Source of the DNA: an uncultured Bacteroidales bacterium
GTDB taxonomy: Bacteria; Bacteroidota; Bacteroidia; Bacteroidales; F082
DNA: 37,197 nt
NCBI GenBank assembly: GCA_900318465.1
Contig: ONKQ01000050.1
Coordinates: 1-37,197, forward strand
Direction: 5' to 3'
Shown: in pieces, positions 30,132 to 37,197 of the stretch
Position numbering within the stretch: the first letter of the stretch is position 1
Layout of the letters: every line of letters begins with the position of its first letter
Notes under the pieces: model-generated
The model's database searches: none
The model's input: only the letters and a program-made list of their open reading frames with translations
Told to the model about the DNA's origin: nothing
Program-made: the position numbers and the translations under genes

Positions 30132-31535
30132 ATGAAAGCCGCATGGCAGATAGTATTGTTTTTCGCCTTGTTGTTTTGTCTCGCCTGTGGCAAAACAACA
30201 AGACGACATTCAATCGAAGCCTTTCAAAATGCTCAAATCGAGTATGATAGCGGTTTCATTTGCCTTCAAAATGACAGTTTGATGGAGGCACTTCCGCATT
30301 TCTTTGCCGTGGCCAACCGTTTGGAACGGCTGCCCGAGGACATGACGGAGGACGAGATGCTACTCACCTCGAAGGCGTATTTCCAGATGGCGGATGTTTT
30401 CAGGCAAAAAATGGAACATAACGCTGAAATTGACGCGCTGCGACAGGCTTTGCGTTATCAGACTGCCATCTCCGACACCGTTTGGATTATCCGCTCAAGC
30501 CTGCAATTGGCCAATGCTTTGGAAGTCATCCAAGAAAGCGATTCCGCCTCGTTTTATCTCAACCGTGTGATGCCGTTGATAGACACCGTTTCAGGCGATG
30601 TGGAGGATTATATCAGTTCCCAATTCCTGTTGTCGTGTCTGTATTACGACAAGGGAGAAATCGACTCTTGTGTGATGGTGCAGAAACAAATTATCGACTT
30701 CAAGGCACGGCGCGGTATGGACACCAAAAACGATTCGATAGGCATTGGAATCAACCTGTTTTTCGCCAATTTCCATGCAGCGGCGAAGCCGTATCTACTG
30801 AAGGTGATGGAGGCCGATTTCGATGATGTGAAACGCGGCGCCGTCATGTCGCTGTTGGGGCAGATTTACGAAGAGGAGAACCAACCCGACAGCGCGGCGA
30901 TGTTCCATGTTTTCAGCCCAACCTATGTGCAAGCCGAATCGGAGCGGGTGAGTGACGGGATGTTGGCCGTAAAGCAATACGAGCAGTTCAAGGCGGAACG
31001 CGATGCGCAATTGCAGGCTTTGCGGGAGGAAAAGGCCTTGCGGAAACGGATGGCCGCCTTGCTTTGGAGCGGGTTCGCTTTGGTGATGTTGGCCATCGTT
31101 GTTGCGGCAATCGTCAAGCGGAGAAGAAGGCGCAATGCTTCTTTCGCGGCGGGTTGGACGCAGTTTGAGCAGTCGGACATTTTCGTGCGCATCCGTCAAC
31201 GGTTGGCTAACGATGCCCCCAAGATTTCCTCGAAGAATGTGGAGGATTTTTCCCATTTGGCCTTGAGCCAGGCCGACTTTGCAGCCTTAAAGGATGCCGT
31301 GGACGCAGCGTTTGGCGGTTTCGCCACCCGTTTGGCTGCACGCTACCCCGACCTCAGCCCCGCCGATCTCAATGCCTGCTGCCTTGCCCTGACAGGCTTA
31401 AGCCATGCCGAGATGGCCGTGCTGCAAGGCGTGAAATACAACTCGTTCACCAACCGCATCACGAAAATCAAGAAAACCCTCGGTACCGAAGAGAGCCTTT
31501 CGGCTTGCCTGAAAAACATGCTGAAAGAGGGCTAA
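30132..31535 (+). CDS. Membrane TPR protein with C-terminal helix-turn-helix (one-piece regulator)
   Basis: The 467-residue protein has an N-terminal lipoprotein-type signal (FALLFCLACG, Cys19) and helical TPR-like repeats (about 30-265; for example MLLTSKAYFQMADVFRQKM). A basic coiled stretch follows (280-306), then a membrane helix (about 308-328, MAALLWSGFALVMLAIVVAAIV), a stop-transfer run KRRRRR, and a cytoplasmic part. The end (about 400-452, YPDLSPADLNACCLALTGLS then HAEMAVLQGVKYNSFTNRIT) matches the LuxR-like HTH found in Bacteroidota TPR-membrane regulators. It probably senses an envelope signal and acts on DNA from the membrane (inference). It lies 25 bases after the Omp85-like gene, so the two may be co-transcribed. 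Confidence 0.8.
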   Translation: MKAAWQIVLFFALLFCLACGKTTRRHSIEAFQNAQIEYDSGFICLQNDSLMEALPHFFAVANRLERLPEDMTEDEMLLTSKAYFQMADVFRQKMEHNAEIDALRQALRYQTAISDTVWIIRSSLQLANALEVIQESDSASFYLNRVMPLIDTVSGDVEDYISSQFLLSCLYYDKGEIDSCVMVQKQIIDFKARRGMDTKNDSIGIGINLFFANFHAAAKPYLLKVMEADFDDVKRGAVMSLLGQIYEEENQPDSAAMFHVFSPTYVQAESERVSDGMLAVKQYEQFKAERDAQLQALREEKALRKRMAALLWSGFALVMLAIVVAAIVKRRRRRNASFAAGWTQFEQSDIFVRIRQRLANDAPKISSKNVEDFSHLALSQADFAALKDAVDAAFGGFATRLAARYPDLSPADLNACCLALTGLSHAEMAVLQGVKYNSFTNRITKIKKTLGTEESLSACLKNMLKEG

Positions 31536-31592
31536 TGGGTTGCGAAAAGTGGTTTTTTTTTTCGAGATTTCGCAAGGGTTGAAGATATTTTG

Positions 31593-31600
31593 TAATTTTG
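31593..31600 (+). promoter_or_regulatory. Bacteroidota -7 promoter box TAATTTTG for the AAA ATPase
   Basis: The box lies 22 bases before ATG 31623, in the 87-base gap after the TPR regulator. An 8-bp inverted repeat TTGCGAAA/TTTCGCAA (31540-31547, 31568-31575) lies just upstream and could be an operator or part of a terminator. Confidence 0.6.
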
Positions 31601-31622
31601 CATCCAATTAAAACACAATAAT

Positions 31623-33041
31623 ATGGCCTATACGAAAACCATTATTGGACGGCATGAAGAACAAGATATTTTGAGAACCTGTGTGGCTTCAGACAAAGCG
31701 GAGTTTATCGCTGTTTATGGCCGTCGCCGCGTTGGAAAAACTTACTTAATCAAGCAGTATTTCAAAAACCAGTTTGATTTCTATACTTCTGGCATATACA
31801 ATCTCAGCAACGAAGATCAATTGGAAAATTTCCGCGAACAATTGTTGGCAAGCGGAGCCACGGAGGTGCCAAGGCTGAAAAACTGGTTTGAGGCGTTTGC
31901 CATGCTCAGGAGGTTGCTCGAAAAGAAAAGGGGAAAGCGGATTGTGTTCATCGATGAGTTGCCTTGGCACGACGCTCCACACTCCAATTTCATCCGCGCC
32001 TTGGAGTCGTTTTGGAACATGTGGGCGGCTGACCAAAAAGGACTGAAACTTATCGTATGCGGGTCGTCGACCACATGGATGACCAACAAACTGTTGGGTG
32101 ACAAAGGCGGTTTGCACAACCGTGTGACAAGACGCATCAAACTTCGTCCGTTTACGCTTGAAGAAACCGAATCCTATCTGAAACGGCAAGGGTTCCAATG
32201 GGACAGGTTCCTCATCTTGCAATGCTATATGGCCATGGGCGGCACTCCGTTTTATCTCAGCATGTTGCGTCCCGACCAAAGTGTTGACCAAAACATTGAC
32301 CGACTGTTCTTTTCGGAAGATGCGGAGTTGAAGATGGAATACGACTTCCTTTTCCGTTCCCTGTTCAATGATGCGTTGGGCTACAAGCGGGTTGTTGAAA
32401 CGCTGGCCAAGAAAATGAAAGGCATGACCCGGCAGGAGTTGGTCGACGACCTGAAAATCACGGACAACGGACGCCTCACCGTCATATTGGACAACCTTTG
32501 CCATTGCGACTTCTTGAGGAAATATAGCCCCTTCGGGAAAAAACAGAAAGGGATGCTCTACCAACTGACGGATTTGTACACCTTGTTTTATCTGCGCTTC
32601 GTCAGTGGCTATCAAGGTGCCAACCCTAACGCTTGGAGCCGAATGGAAAGCGGAGCTAAAAAGGCATGGTTAGGTTATGCTTTTGAGCAGGTATGTCTTT
32701 GCCATCTTCCGCAACTCAGGAAAGCCTTGGGCATCTCGGTCATCTCCAACGATGTTTACTCATGGTATGGCCGCACGGAAGAACAGACCGCCCAAATCGA
32801 TTTGATCATTGACCGCGCCGACGGAATAATAAACTTGTGTGAGATGAAGTTTAGCACACACTCTTTCGAAATCACGAAGGATTATGCGGAACACCTGCGC
32901 GAGAGGATGGGCTTTTTCGCCGACGTGACGCACACCAAGAAAACCTTGTATCTGACCATGGTGACCACATACGGATTGAAGCGCACCAAATACGCGGGCA
33001 TCGTCCAAAACGAGGTGGAAATGGATCAATTGTTTGAATGA
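31623..33041 (+). CDS. AAA ATPase of the archaeal-type/DUF234 family
   Basis: The 472-residue protein has an N-terminal P-loop ATPase domain with Walker A GRRRVGKT (33-40) and Walker B RIVFIDE (106-112), plus the sensor-like LIVCGSSTTWM. A winged-helix-like middle part follows (MTRQELVDDLKITDNGRLTV). The C-terminal DUF234-type domain has a PD-(D/E)XK-like core: Asp393 (QIDLIIDR) and E407-x-K409 (CEMKFS), consistent with a nuclease site. Such genes are common as single copies in Bacteroidota and archaea. The function is not established; a defence or mobile-element link has been suggested for relatives, but nothing here proves it. Confidence 0.88.
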   Translation: MAYTKTIIGRHEEQDILRTCVASDKAEFIAVYGRRRVGKTYLIKQYFKNQFDFYTSGIYNLSNEDQLENFREQLLASGATEVPRLKNWFEAFAMLRRLLEKKRGKRIVFIDELPWHDAPHSNFIRALESFWNMWAADQKGLKLIVCGSSTTWMTNKLLGDKGGLHNRVTRRIKLRPFTLEETESYLKRQGFQWDRFLILQCYMAMGGTPFYLSMLRPDQSVDQNIDRLFFSEDAELKMEYDFLFRSLFNDALGYKRVVETLAKKMKGMTRQELVDDLKITDNGRLTVILDNLCHCDFLRKYSPFGKKQKGMLYQLTDLYTLFYLRFVSGYQGANPNAWSRMESGAKKAWLGYAFEQVCLCHLPQLRKALGISVISNDVYSWYGRTEEQTAQIDLIIDRADGIINLCEMKFSTHSFEITKDYAEHLRERMGFFADVTHTKKTLYLTMVTTYGLKRTKYAGIVQNEVEMDQLFE

Positions 33042-33178
33042 TTGCCGAGGGATTCCCCTTTCTCTTTTTTGTCAAAAACGCCCAATTTTCGGGAAAAAGT
33101 GTCTTTTGTGCGGCAAAAACGCGCAAAATGTGTGTGAAATGTGTGTGTGATTTTTGCAAATGGCGTTGTTTTTTGCTA

Positions 33179-33186
33179 TAATTTTG
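33179..33186 (+). promoter_or_regulatory. Bacteroidota -7 promoter box TAATTTTG for the T9SS cargo pair
   Basis: The box lies 25 bases before ATG 33212. A TTTG at 33153-33156 is 22 bases upstream and may be the -33 element. Confidence 0.6.
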
Positions 33187-33211
33187 GACGCAAATACCAA
33201 TTCTTATCACT

Positions 33212-35068
33212 ATGGAAAAAGCAAGACTAAGAATTTACACCCTATTTGCGCTCCTGTTATTGGAATCGGCGTCTGCGTTTGCACAAGTCACTACTGGGCG
33301 CGATTTTTGGGTGACACTGCTGCCCAATAGCAGAGAAGGCGAAATCCCTGAGCCTGCCCTGTGGATTAGTGCCAACGAGTCAACTACGGGAAGCGTGACA
33401 AACCCCAACACGGGCTGGCAGGAAGACTTTTCGGTGGAGGCCGGATGTAGCGTCTATATTCCCATTCCATTAGAACAGGCTTTTGAGATGCACCTTTCGG
33501 ATACGGTGCTCAACATCGGCCTGCATGTGACGGCCAAACAGCCTGTTTCCGTAGTCGTGGCCAATTACGAAGGGGCCTGTTTCGATACATCCAAAGCCTT
33601 GCCAACCAATACATTGGGCAGCGAATATCTGGTGCAGACCTACGAGAATTTTGGAACGTATGATTTTGTGCGCTCTGTTTTGTCCGTCGTCGCCACAGAG
33701 GACAACACCACCGTGGATTTTCAGTTGAGTTGCGAAACGATGAACCACCATCAGGCCAACCAGCCTCTTTCGGTGACCTTAAATGCAGGGCAGATCTATC
33801 AGTTGCAATCGGAGCATTTGTGCAATTTTTCAGGAACGCGCGTGACCTCCCGCGACGGGAACCCCATCGCCGTGTTTGCAGGCAACCGAGGCTTGGGCGT
33901 ACCTTATTTCAACACGCCCTACATCGACCATGCTGAAGAAGTGATGCTGCCTGCGTCCACTTTGGGCCGCCATTTTGTGGTGACGCAATCCCTTCGCCGC
34001 CCTGTTGATTATGTGCGCGTTACTGCCATGAAAGACCATTGCGAGGTGCGCAGGGACGGCACTTTGGTGCGTACCCTCAACGCAGGGCAGTCCTTCGTTT
34101 TTGAACTTACCGACGACTATCCCGCCATCTATCTCGAAACCTCTGAACCCGCCATCGTCGGCAAGTTCTTTTATGGCCACGACGATATTCCAGGTGCTAT
34201 AGGCGACCCCGCTATGGCCACCATACTCCCGATGGAGCAGCAAACAAATCGCGCCCTGTTTTGCGCCCACAATACCCTCATTTCAAAATGGCATTATCTC
34301 AACATAGTGACCGAAACCGCTTCAGTATCAGGGATGCAACTTGATGGCGAGCCTATTGACGACCTTTTTGAAGTGGTGGCAAGTAAGCCCGAATATGCCT
34401 ACGCGAGATTCCAAATTGCCGACACGACACACATCTTGGAGAATACGGAAGGCTACTTTGTGGCTCATGTTTATGGCATGGGTGGTGCCGAAGCCTATTC
34501 CTATTTCCTTGACGCGGCGATGCACACAACCGCGCTGACGGTGAACGACACAAGCGAATGGCTTCACCCCGATGGCTTCTATTTTGACCTGAATGAACCT
34601 TTGAACCTCGATTTACACTTGAATTATGAGATGACCGAGGCTCATTGGACATACGGCGACGGCATGACGGAAATCCTCACCGACACGGAGGCTTGGCATA
34701 CCTATTCCACACAAGGCAACTATCCCGTGACTTGCGAGGTGTTCAGAACCGACGCACAAGGGCGGCGCGTCTTGGCTGGCTATGTGAGCACCATAATTCA
34801 CGCGGGCTATGAAAGTGTGGAAAGCCACGACTATACCAAAGAATGTAACTTATTTCCCAATCCAGTCAACTCGAAAGTGAGCATCAAAGGCCAAAACATC
34901 ACTTCTGTCCGGCTGACGAACTGCTACGGGCAAGTGGTCATGGAAAAGGCTTGTGAGCCCGCTGACTCTATGACGCTTGACTTAACGGAATTGCCGATAG
35001 GCATTTATATTATTGAAGTCGTTGCATCGAGCTATCGTACTATAAAACAATTAGTTATAAGTAGATAA
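33212..35068 (+). CDS. T9SS cargo protein with an IgGFc-binding-like N-terminal domain
   Basis: The 618-residue secreted protein has a signal peptide (ending ESASAFAQ) and an N-terminal region of about 350 residues beginning TTGRDFWVTLLPN. That start and the later VVANYEGACFDTSKALPTN and TLGRHFVVTQSLR resemble the IgGFc-binding domain of the FCGBP family. A PKD-like segment (about 470-520; AHWTYGDGMTE, HTYSTQGNYPVTCEV) follows, and then a 72-residue type A sorting domain (547-618; LFPNPVNSKVSI ... LPIGIYIIEV ... TIKQLVISR). It should cross the outer membrane by the type IX system and be cell-attached or released. Adhesion to a host glycoprotein is plausible but unproven. The next cargo gene starts 23 bases later. 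Confidence 0.9.
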   Translation: MEKARLRIYTLFALLLLESASAFAQVTTGRDFWVTLLPNSREGEIPEPALWISANESTTGSVTNPNTGWQEDFSVEAGCSVYIPIPLEQAFEMHLSDTVLNIGLHVTAKQPVSVVVANYEGACFDTSKALPTNTLGSEYLVQTYENFGTYDFVRSVLSVVATEDNTTVDFQLSCETMNHHQANQPLSVTLNAGQIYQLQSEHLCNFSGTRVTSRDGNPIAVFAGNRGLGVPYFNTPYIDHAEEVMLPASTLGRHFVVTQSLRRPVDYVRVTAMKDHCEVRRDGTLVRTLNAGQSFVFELTDDYPAIYLETSEPAIVGKFFYGHDDIPGAIGDPAMATILPMEQQTNRALFCAHNTLISKWHYLNIVTETASVSGMQLDGEPIDDLFEVVASKPEYAYARFQIADTTHILENTEGYFVAHVYGMGGAEAYSYFLDAAMHTTALTVNDTSEWLHPDGFYFDLNEPLNLDLHLNYEMTEAHWTYGDGMTEILTDTEAWHTYSTQGNYPVTCEVFRTDAQGRRVLAGYVSTIIHAGYESVESHDYTKECNLFPNPVNSKVSIKGQNITSVRLTNCYGQVVMEKACEPADSMTLDLTELPIGIYIIEVVASSYRTIKQLVISR

Positions 35069-35091
35069 TTGAGAATAAAACCCAAAACACC

Positions 35092-36972
35092 ATGAAGAAA
35101 CTAATCACCATCCTCATCGCCCTGTGCGCAACATCAGCGCAAGCGCAACTCATCGTCACCTCGGCTGACTCCATCCAGCAATGCACCCCCGAATGGTTGG
35201 TGCGTAACGTGCTGCTCGAAAGCGGCGTGACGGTTTCCAACGTCCGCTTCAACGGCTCGTCGGACATCATCGACTGCAACAGCATCGGCTACTTTGATAC
35301 AGGCAACAGCCCGACCAACTTGGGCATCGAGGCGGGACTTATCCTTGCCACGGGTGGCGTTTCGGTTGCAGTCGGGCCGAATGATCGCGACGACAAAATC
35401 GTGCGAACCACTTGTGGAGAATACATCGACGAAACCCTCGAAGCCATTTCTTATGCTCCAGATTCGGTCTTTGACATGGCCGTGCTTGAGTTCGACTTTG
35501 TGCCTTGGGACAAAGAGGTTTCGTTCAACTATGTGTTTGCCTCGGAGGAATATTTGGAGTGGGTTGGTTCGTATTACAACGATGTTTTTGGCTTTTTCGT
35601 CACGGGCATCAACCCTGAAGGCGGCTACTACGAAAACCAGAACATGGCCCTAATCCCAGGCACTGACGAAACAGTGAGCATCAACAGCGTCTATACCCAG
35701 CACAATTCGGAATATTTCGTGAACAATGCAGGCGGACAAACCATTCAGTTTGACGGTTTTACGACAGTGTTGACCGTGAGTTTCAGGGTGGAACCCTTCA
35801 CGGAATACCATATCAAAATGGGCATTTGCGACGTGGGCGACCCCGACTGGGACTCGGGCGTTTTCCTTGAGGCGCACAGTTTCATGTCGAATTTCACCTA
35901 CGACATGACCATCGACAAGACACCATATCAGGAAATCCCTGAAAACCAATATTTTTGCACCAACCATAGCATCGATTTCAGTACCGTTACCGAGTGGAAT
36001 TACGACGATGTAGTTTGGTATTTTGGCGACGGCACTTCGGCTCATGGTGCCAATGCCTTGCACACCTACGCCGAAGATGGCGTTTACGAGGTCGTGAATG
36101 TGTTGCGCAATCCCCATCGCGCCCAAGATTCGCTCTTCCTGACCACCACCATCGAAACAAGGTCGTTTTCCTCATCGGAGGAGGCTGCCACTTGCCAAAG
36201 CGAGCCTTACCTTTGGCATGGGCAACTTTTGGAGCAAACGGGTGTTTACACAGACACCCTGCCGTCCATTTCTGGCTGCGACAGCATTGTTACATTGCAT
36301 CTTGTTGTCTATGAGGATTATACAACAGAAATCGATGAAACACACTGCGAAAAGTTTGATTGGAACGGCCAAACCTACATGGAGTCAGGAGTTTACGAAT
36401 ACCTCGGACAAAGCATTCACGGCTGCGACAGCACGGCCATCTTGAACCTTACCATCAAACACAATTACGTTTCAGCCTTGCAAGGTCCTGAATGGGTGGT
36501 TGCGGAAGGCATCTATAGCTATGCCGTCCCCGATTCCCTGACCATCGCGCCCGGCACCTTGACTTGGACGTGCAGCCGCCCCGAATGGCAAATCACACCT
36601 TCCAACGACGGCTATCATTGTGACCTTGAGGCAACTACCCTTGGGCAAGGCATCCTCACCGCCCGAACTGGCGTGGAATGTGACTCAGTTTTCAGCATTA
36701 CCGTCAATGCATCAGGGTTTGATGTGGAAGAAAACAAAACGACCGAGATACAACTTTTCCCCAATCCCGCCCATTCACAGGTGAGTATTGTAGGCACACA
36801 AATCAACCAAATCCGAGTGATAAACAGCCTTGGACAGGTGGCTTTAGAGCGTGTTTGCGAATCAGAAAGCCTCGTTGTTTTAGAAATCGGTTCGTTGCCG
36901 AAAGGCGTTTATTCGGTGGAAATCGCCACAGCGAGGGGGAGGACGGTCAAACGGTTACTATTGACGCAATAG
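35092..36972 (+). CDS. T9SS cargo protein with choice-of-anchor L and PKD domains
   Basis: The 626-residue secreted protein has a signal peptide (MKKLITILIALCATSAQAQ). A choice-of-anchor L domain follows (about 30-270: SGVTVSNVRFNGSSD, GIEAGLILATGG, LEFDFVPWDKEVSFNYVFAS, YNDVFGFFVTG). Next comes a PKD domain (about 300-350: VVWYFGDGTSAHG ... HTYAEDGVYEVVNV). Two short paired-cysteine repeats (about 360-460) share the form C-x(n)-W-G/N-GQ...SGVY...GCDS. A 72-residue type A sorting domain ends it (555-626: LFPNPAHSQVSI ... LPKGVYSVEI ... TVKRLLLTQ). The sorting domain is equal in length and closely similar to that of the preceding gene, so both use the same T9SS. The role is unknown; a surface matrix or adhesion function is likely. 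Confidence 0.9.
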   Translation: MKKLITILIALCATSAQAQLIVTSADSIQQCTPEWLVRNVLLESGVTVSNVRFNGSSDIIDCNSIGYFDTGNSPTNLGIEAGLILATGGVSVAVGPNDRDDKIVRTTCGEYIDETLEAISYAPDSVFDMAVLEFDFVPWDKEVSFNYVFASEEYLEWVGSYYNDVFGFFVTGINPEGGYYENQNMALIPGTDETVSINSVYTQHNSEYFVNNAGGQTIQFDGFTTVLTVSFRVEPFTEYHIKMGICDVGDPDWDSGVFLEAHSFMSNFTYDMTIDKTPYQEIPENQYFCTNHSIDFSTVTEWNYDDVVWYFGDGTSAHGANALHTYAEDGVYEVVNVLRNPHRAQDSLFLTTTIETRSFSSSEEAATCQSEPYLWHGQLLEQTGVYTDTLPSISGCDSIVTLHLVVYEDYTTEIDETHCEKFDWNGQTYMESGVYEYLGQSIHGCDSTAILNLTIKHNYVSALQGPEWVVAEGIYSYAVPDSLTIAPGTLTWTCSRPEWQITPSNDGYHCDLEATTLGQGILTARTGVECDSVFSITVNASGFDVEENKTTEIQLFPNPAHSQVSIVGTQINQIRVINSLGQVALERVCESESLVVLEIGSLPKGVYSVEIATARGRTVKRLLLTQ

Positions 36973-37133
36973 GAGTGATAGTATGATACACTGATTATCA
37001 AAAATATAACAATTGATGGTTCAGGGACCTTGGTGGAAATGGGGAAGTGGATTAAGGAATGAAAATACCTTTGGAGGGATGAAAACAGATTGCGTATCGT
37101 CAAAAAAAATAGGGACAAGCCGTTTTTCTGCTA

Positions 37134-37153
37134 TTTTTCAAATCATTGAAAAA
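37134..37153. promoter_or_regulatory. Perfect 8-bp inverted repeat, possible operator
   Basis: TTTTTCAA and TTGAAAAA are separated by ATCA in the A/T-rich stretch after the last gene. It may be an operator for a gene starting near the window edge, or a weak terminator. Otherwise I see nothing in the 225 bases after 36972. Confidence 0.3.
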
Positions 37154-37197
37154 CAATATTTTGAAAAGTTGGCAACAAGAAAAAGTATGGACAAGGC

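Noticed and set aside
31540-31575. TTGCGAAA/TTTCGCAA inverted repeat as a terminator for the TPR regulator
   Set aside because: The arms are 8 bp with a 20-base gap and no clear T run follows at the right place; it is only mentioned with the neighbouring promoter.

Overview
The window looks like a chromosomal segment from a member of the Bacteroidales (phylum Bacteroidota), probably a gut or rumen anaerobe. The evidence is as follows: many genes follow the Bacteroidota promoter motif TAnnTTTG and lack strong Shine-Dalgarno sites; two large proteins end in type IX secretion (T9SS type A) sorting domains; there is a DUF4292 / EnvC-like / dUTPase / TPR cluster; and there are genes of the succinate-propionate pathway (two-subunit methylmalonyl-CoA mutase, and a biotin carrier next to a Na+-pumping decarboxylase beta subunit). 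No rRNA, integrase, transposase, CRISPR array or phage module was seen.

Layout. 1-1892 (+): the 3' end of a biotin carrier protein and an OadB-type decarboxylase beta subunit with an unusual N-terminal extension. 2031-5545 (+): two small envelope proteins and a patatin phospholipase fused to an outer-membrane barrel. 5590-9647 (-): mutB and mutA. 9898-10332 (-): a lipocalin-like lipoprotein. 10409-10584: a long imperfect inverted repeat. 10711-11491 (+): an MNT/HEPN toxin-antitoxin pair. 11504-13726 (+): a GH89 alpha-N-acetylglucosaminidase lipoprotein, followed by four 44-bp repeats that can fold into hairpins. 13926-15189: guanine deaminase (+) and CysQ (-), convergent. 15337-17658 (+): topA. 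17666-20443 (-): SprT-like protein, a very small lipoprotein, EnvC-like protein and DUF4292 lipoprotein. 20498-22713 (-): a NotI-family restriction endonuclease and a C5-cytosine methyltransferase. 22816-27924 (-): TPR protein, dUTPase, U32 peptidase-family protein and a beta-propeller lipoprotein. 28019-28672 (-): tRNA-Pro(CGG) overlapping the end of mntP. 28784-36972 (+): Omp85-like barrel, TPR lipoprotein with a C-terminal helix-turn-helix, AAA ATPase with a nuclease-like tail, and two T9SS cargo proteins.

How the genes fit together. The biotin carrier, OadB and MutAB belong to the methylmalonyl-CoA part of propionate formation. The restriction-modification pair sits between a TPR gene and the DUF4292/EnvC-like genes, which normally form one cluster with dut in Bacteroidota, so it is probably an insertion. 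The two T9SS proteins are adjacent and probably co-transcribed.

The most distinctive signal is not a gene. Four loci (7708-7798, 14735-14799, 19782-19856, 24435-24490) hold short repeats that share a 7-bp period although their words differ. Two of them lie in frame inside coding sequences (cysQ and the envC-like gene), and two overlap stop codons (mutA and dut). A separate 44-bp tandem family at 13733-13908 shows paired base changes that keep its hairpin intact.
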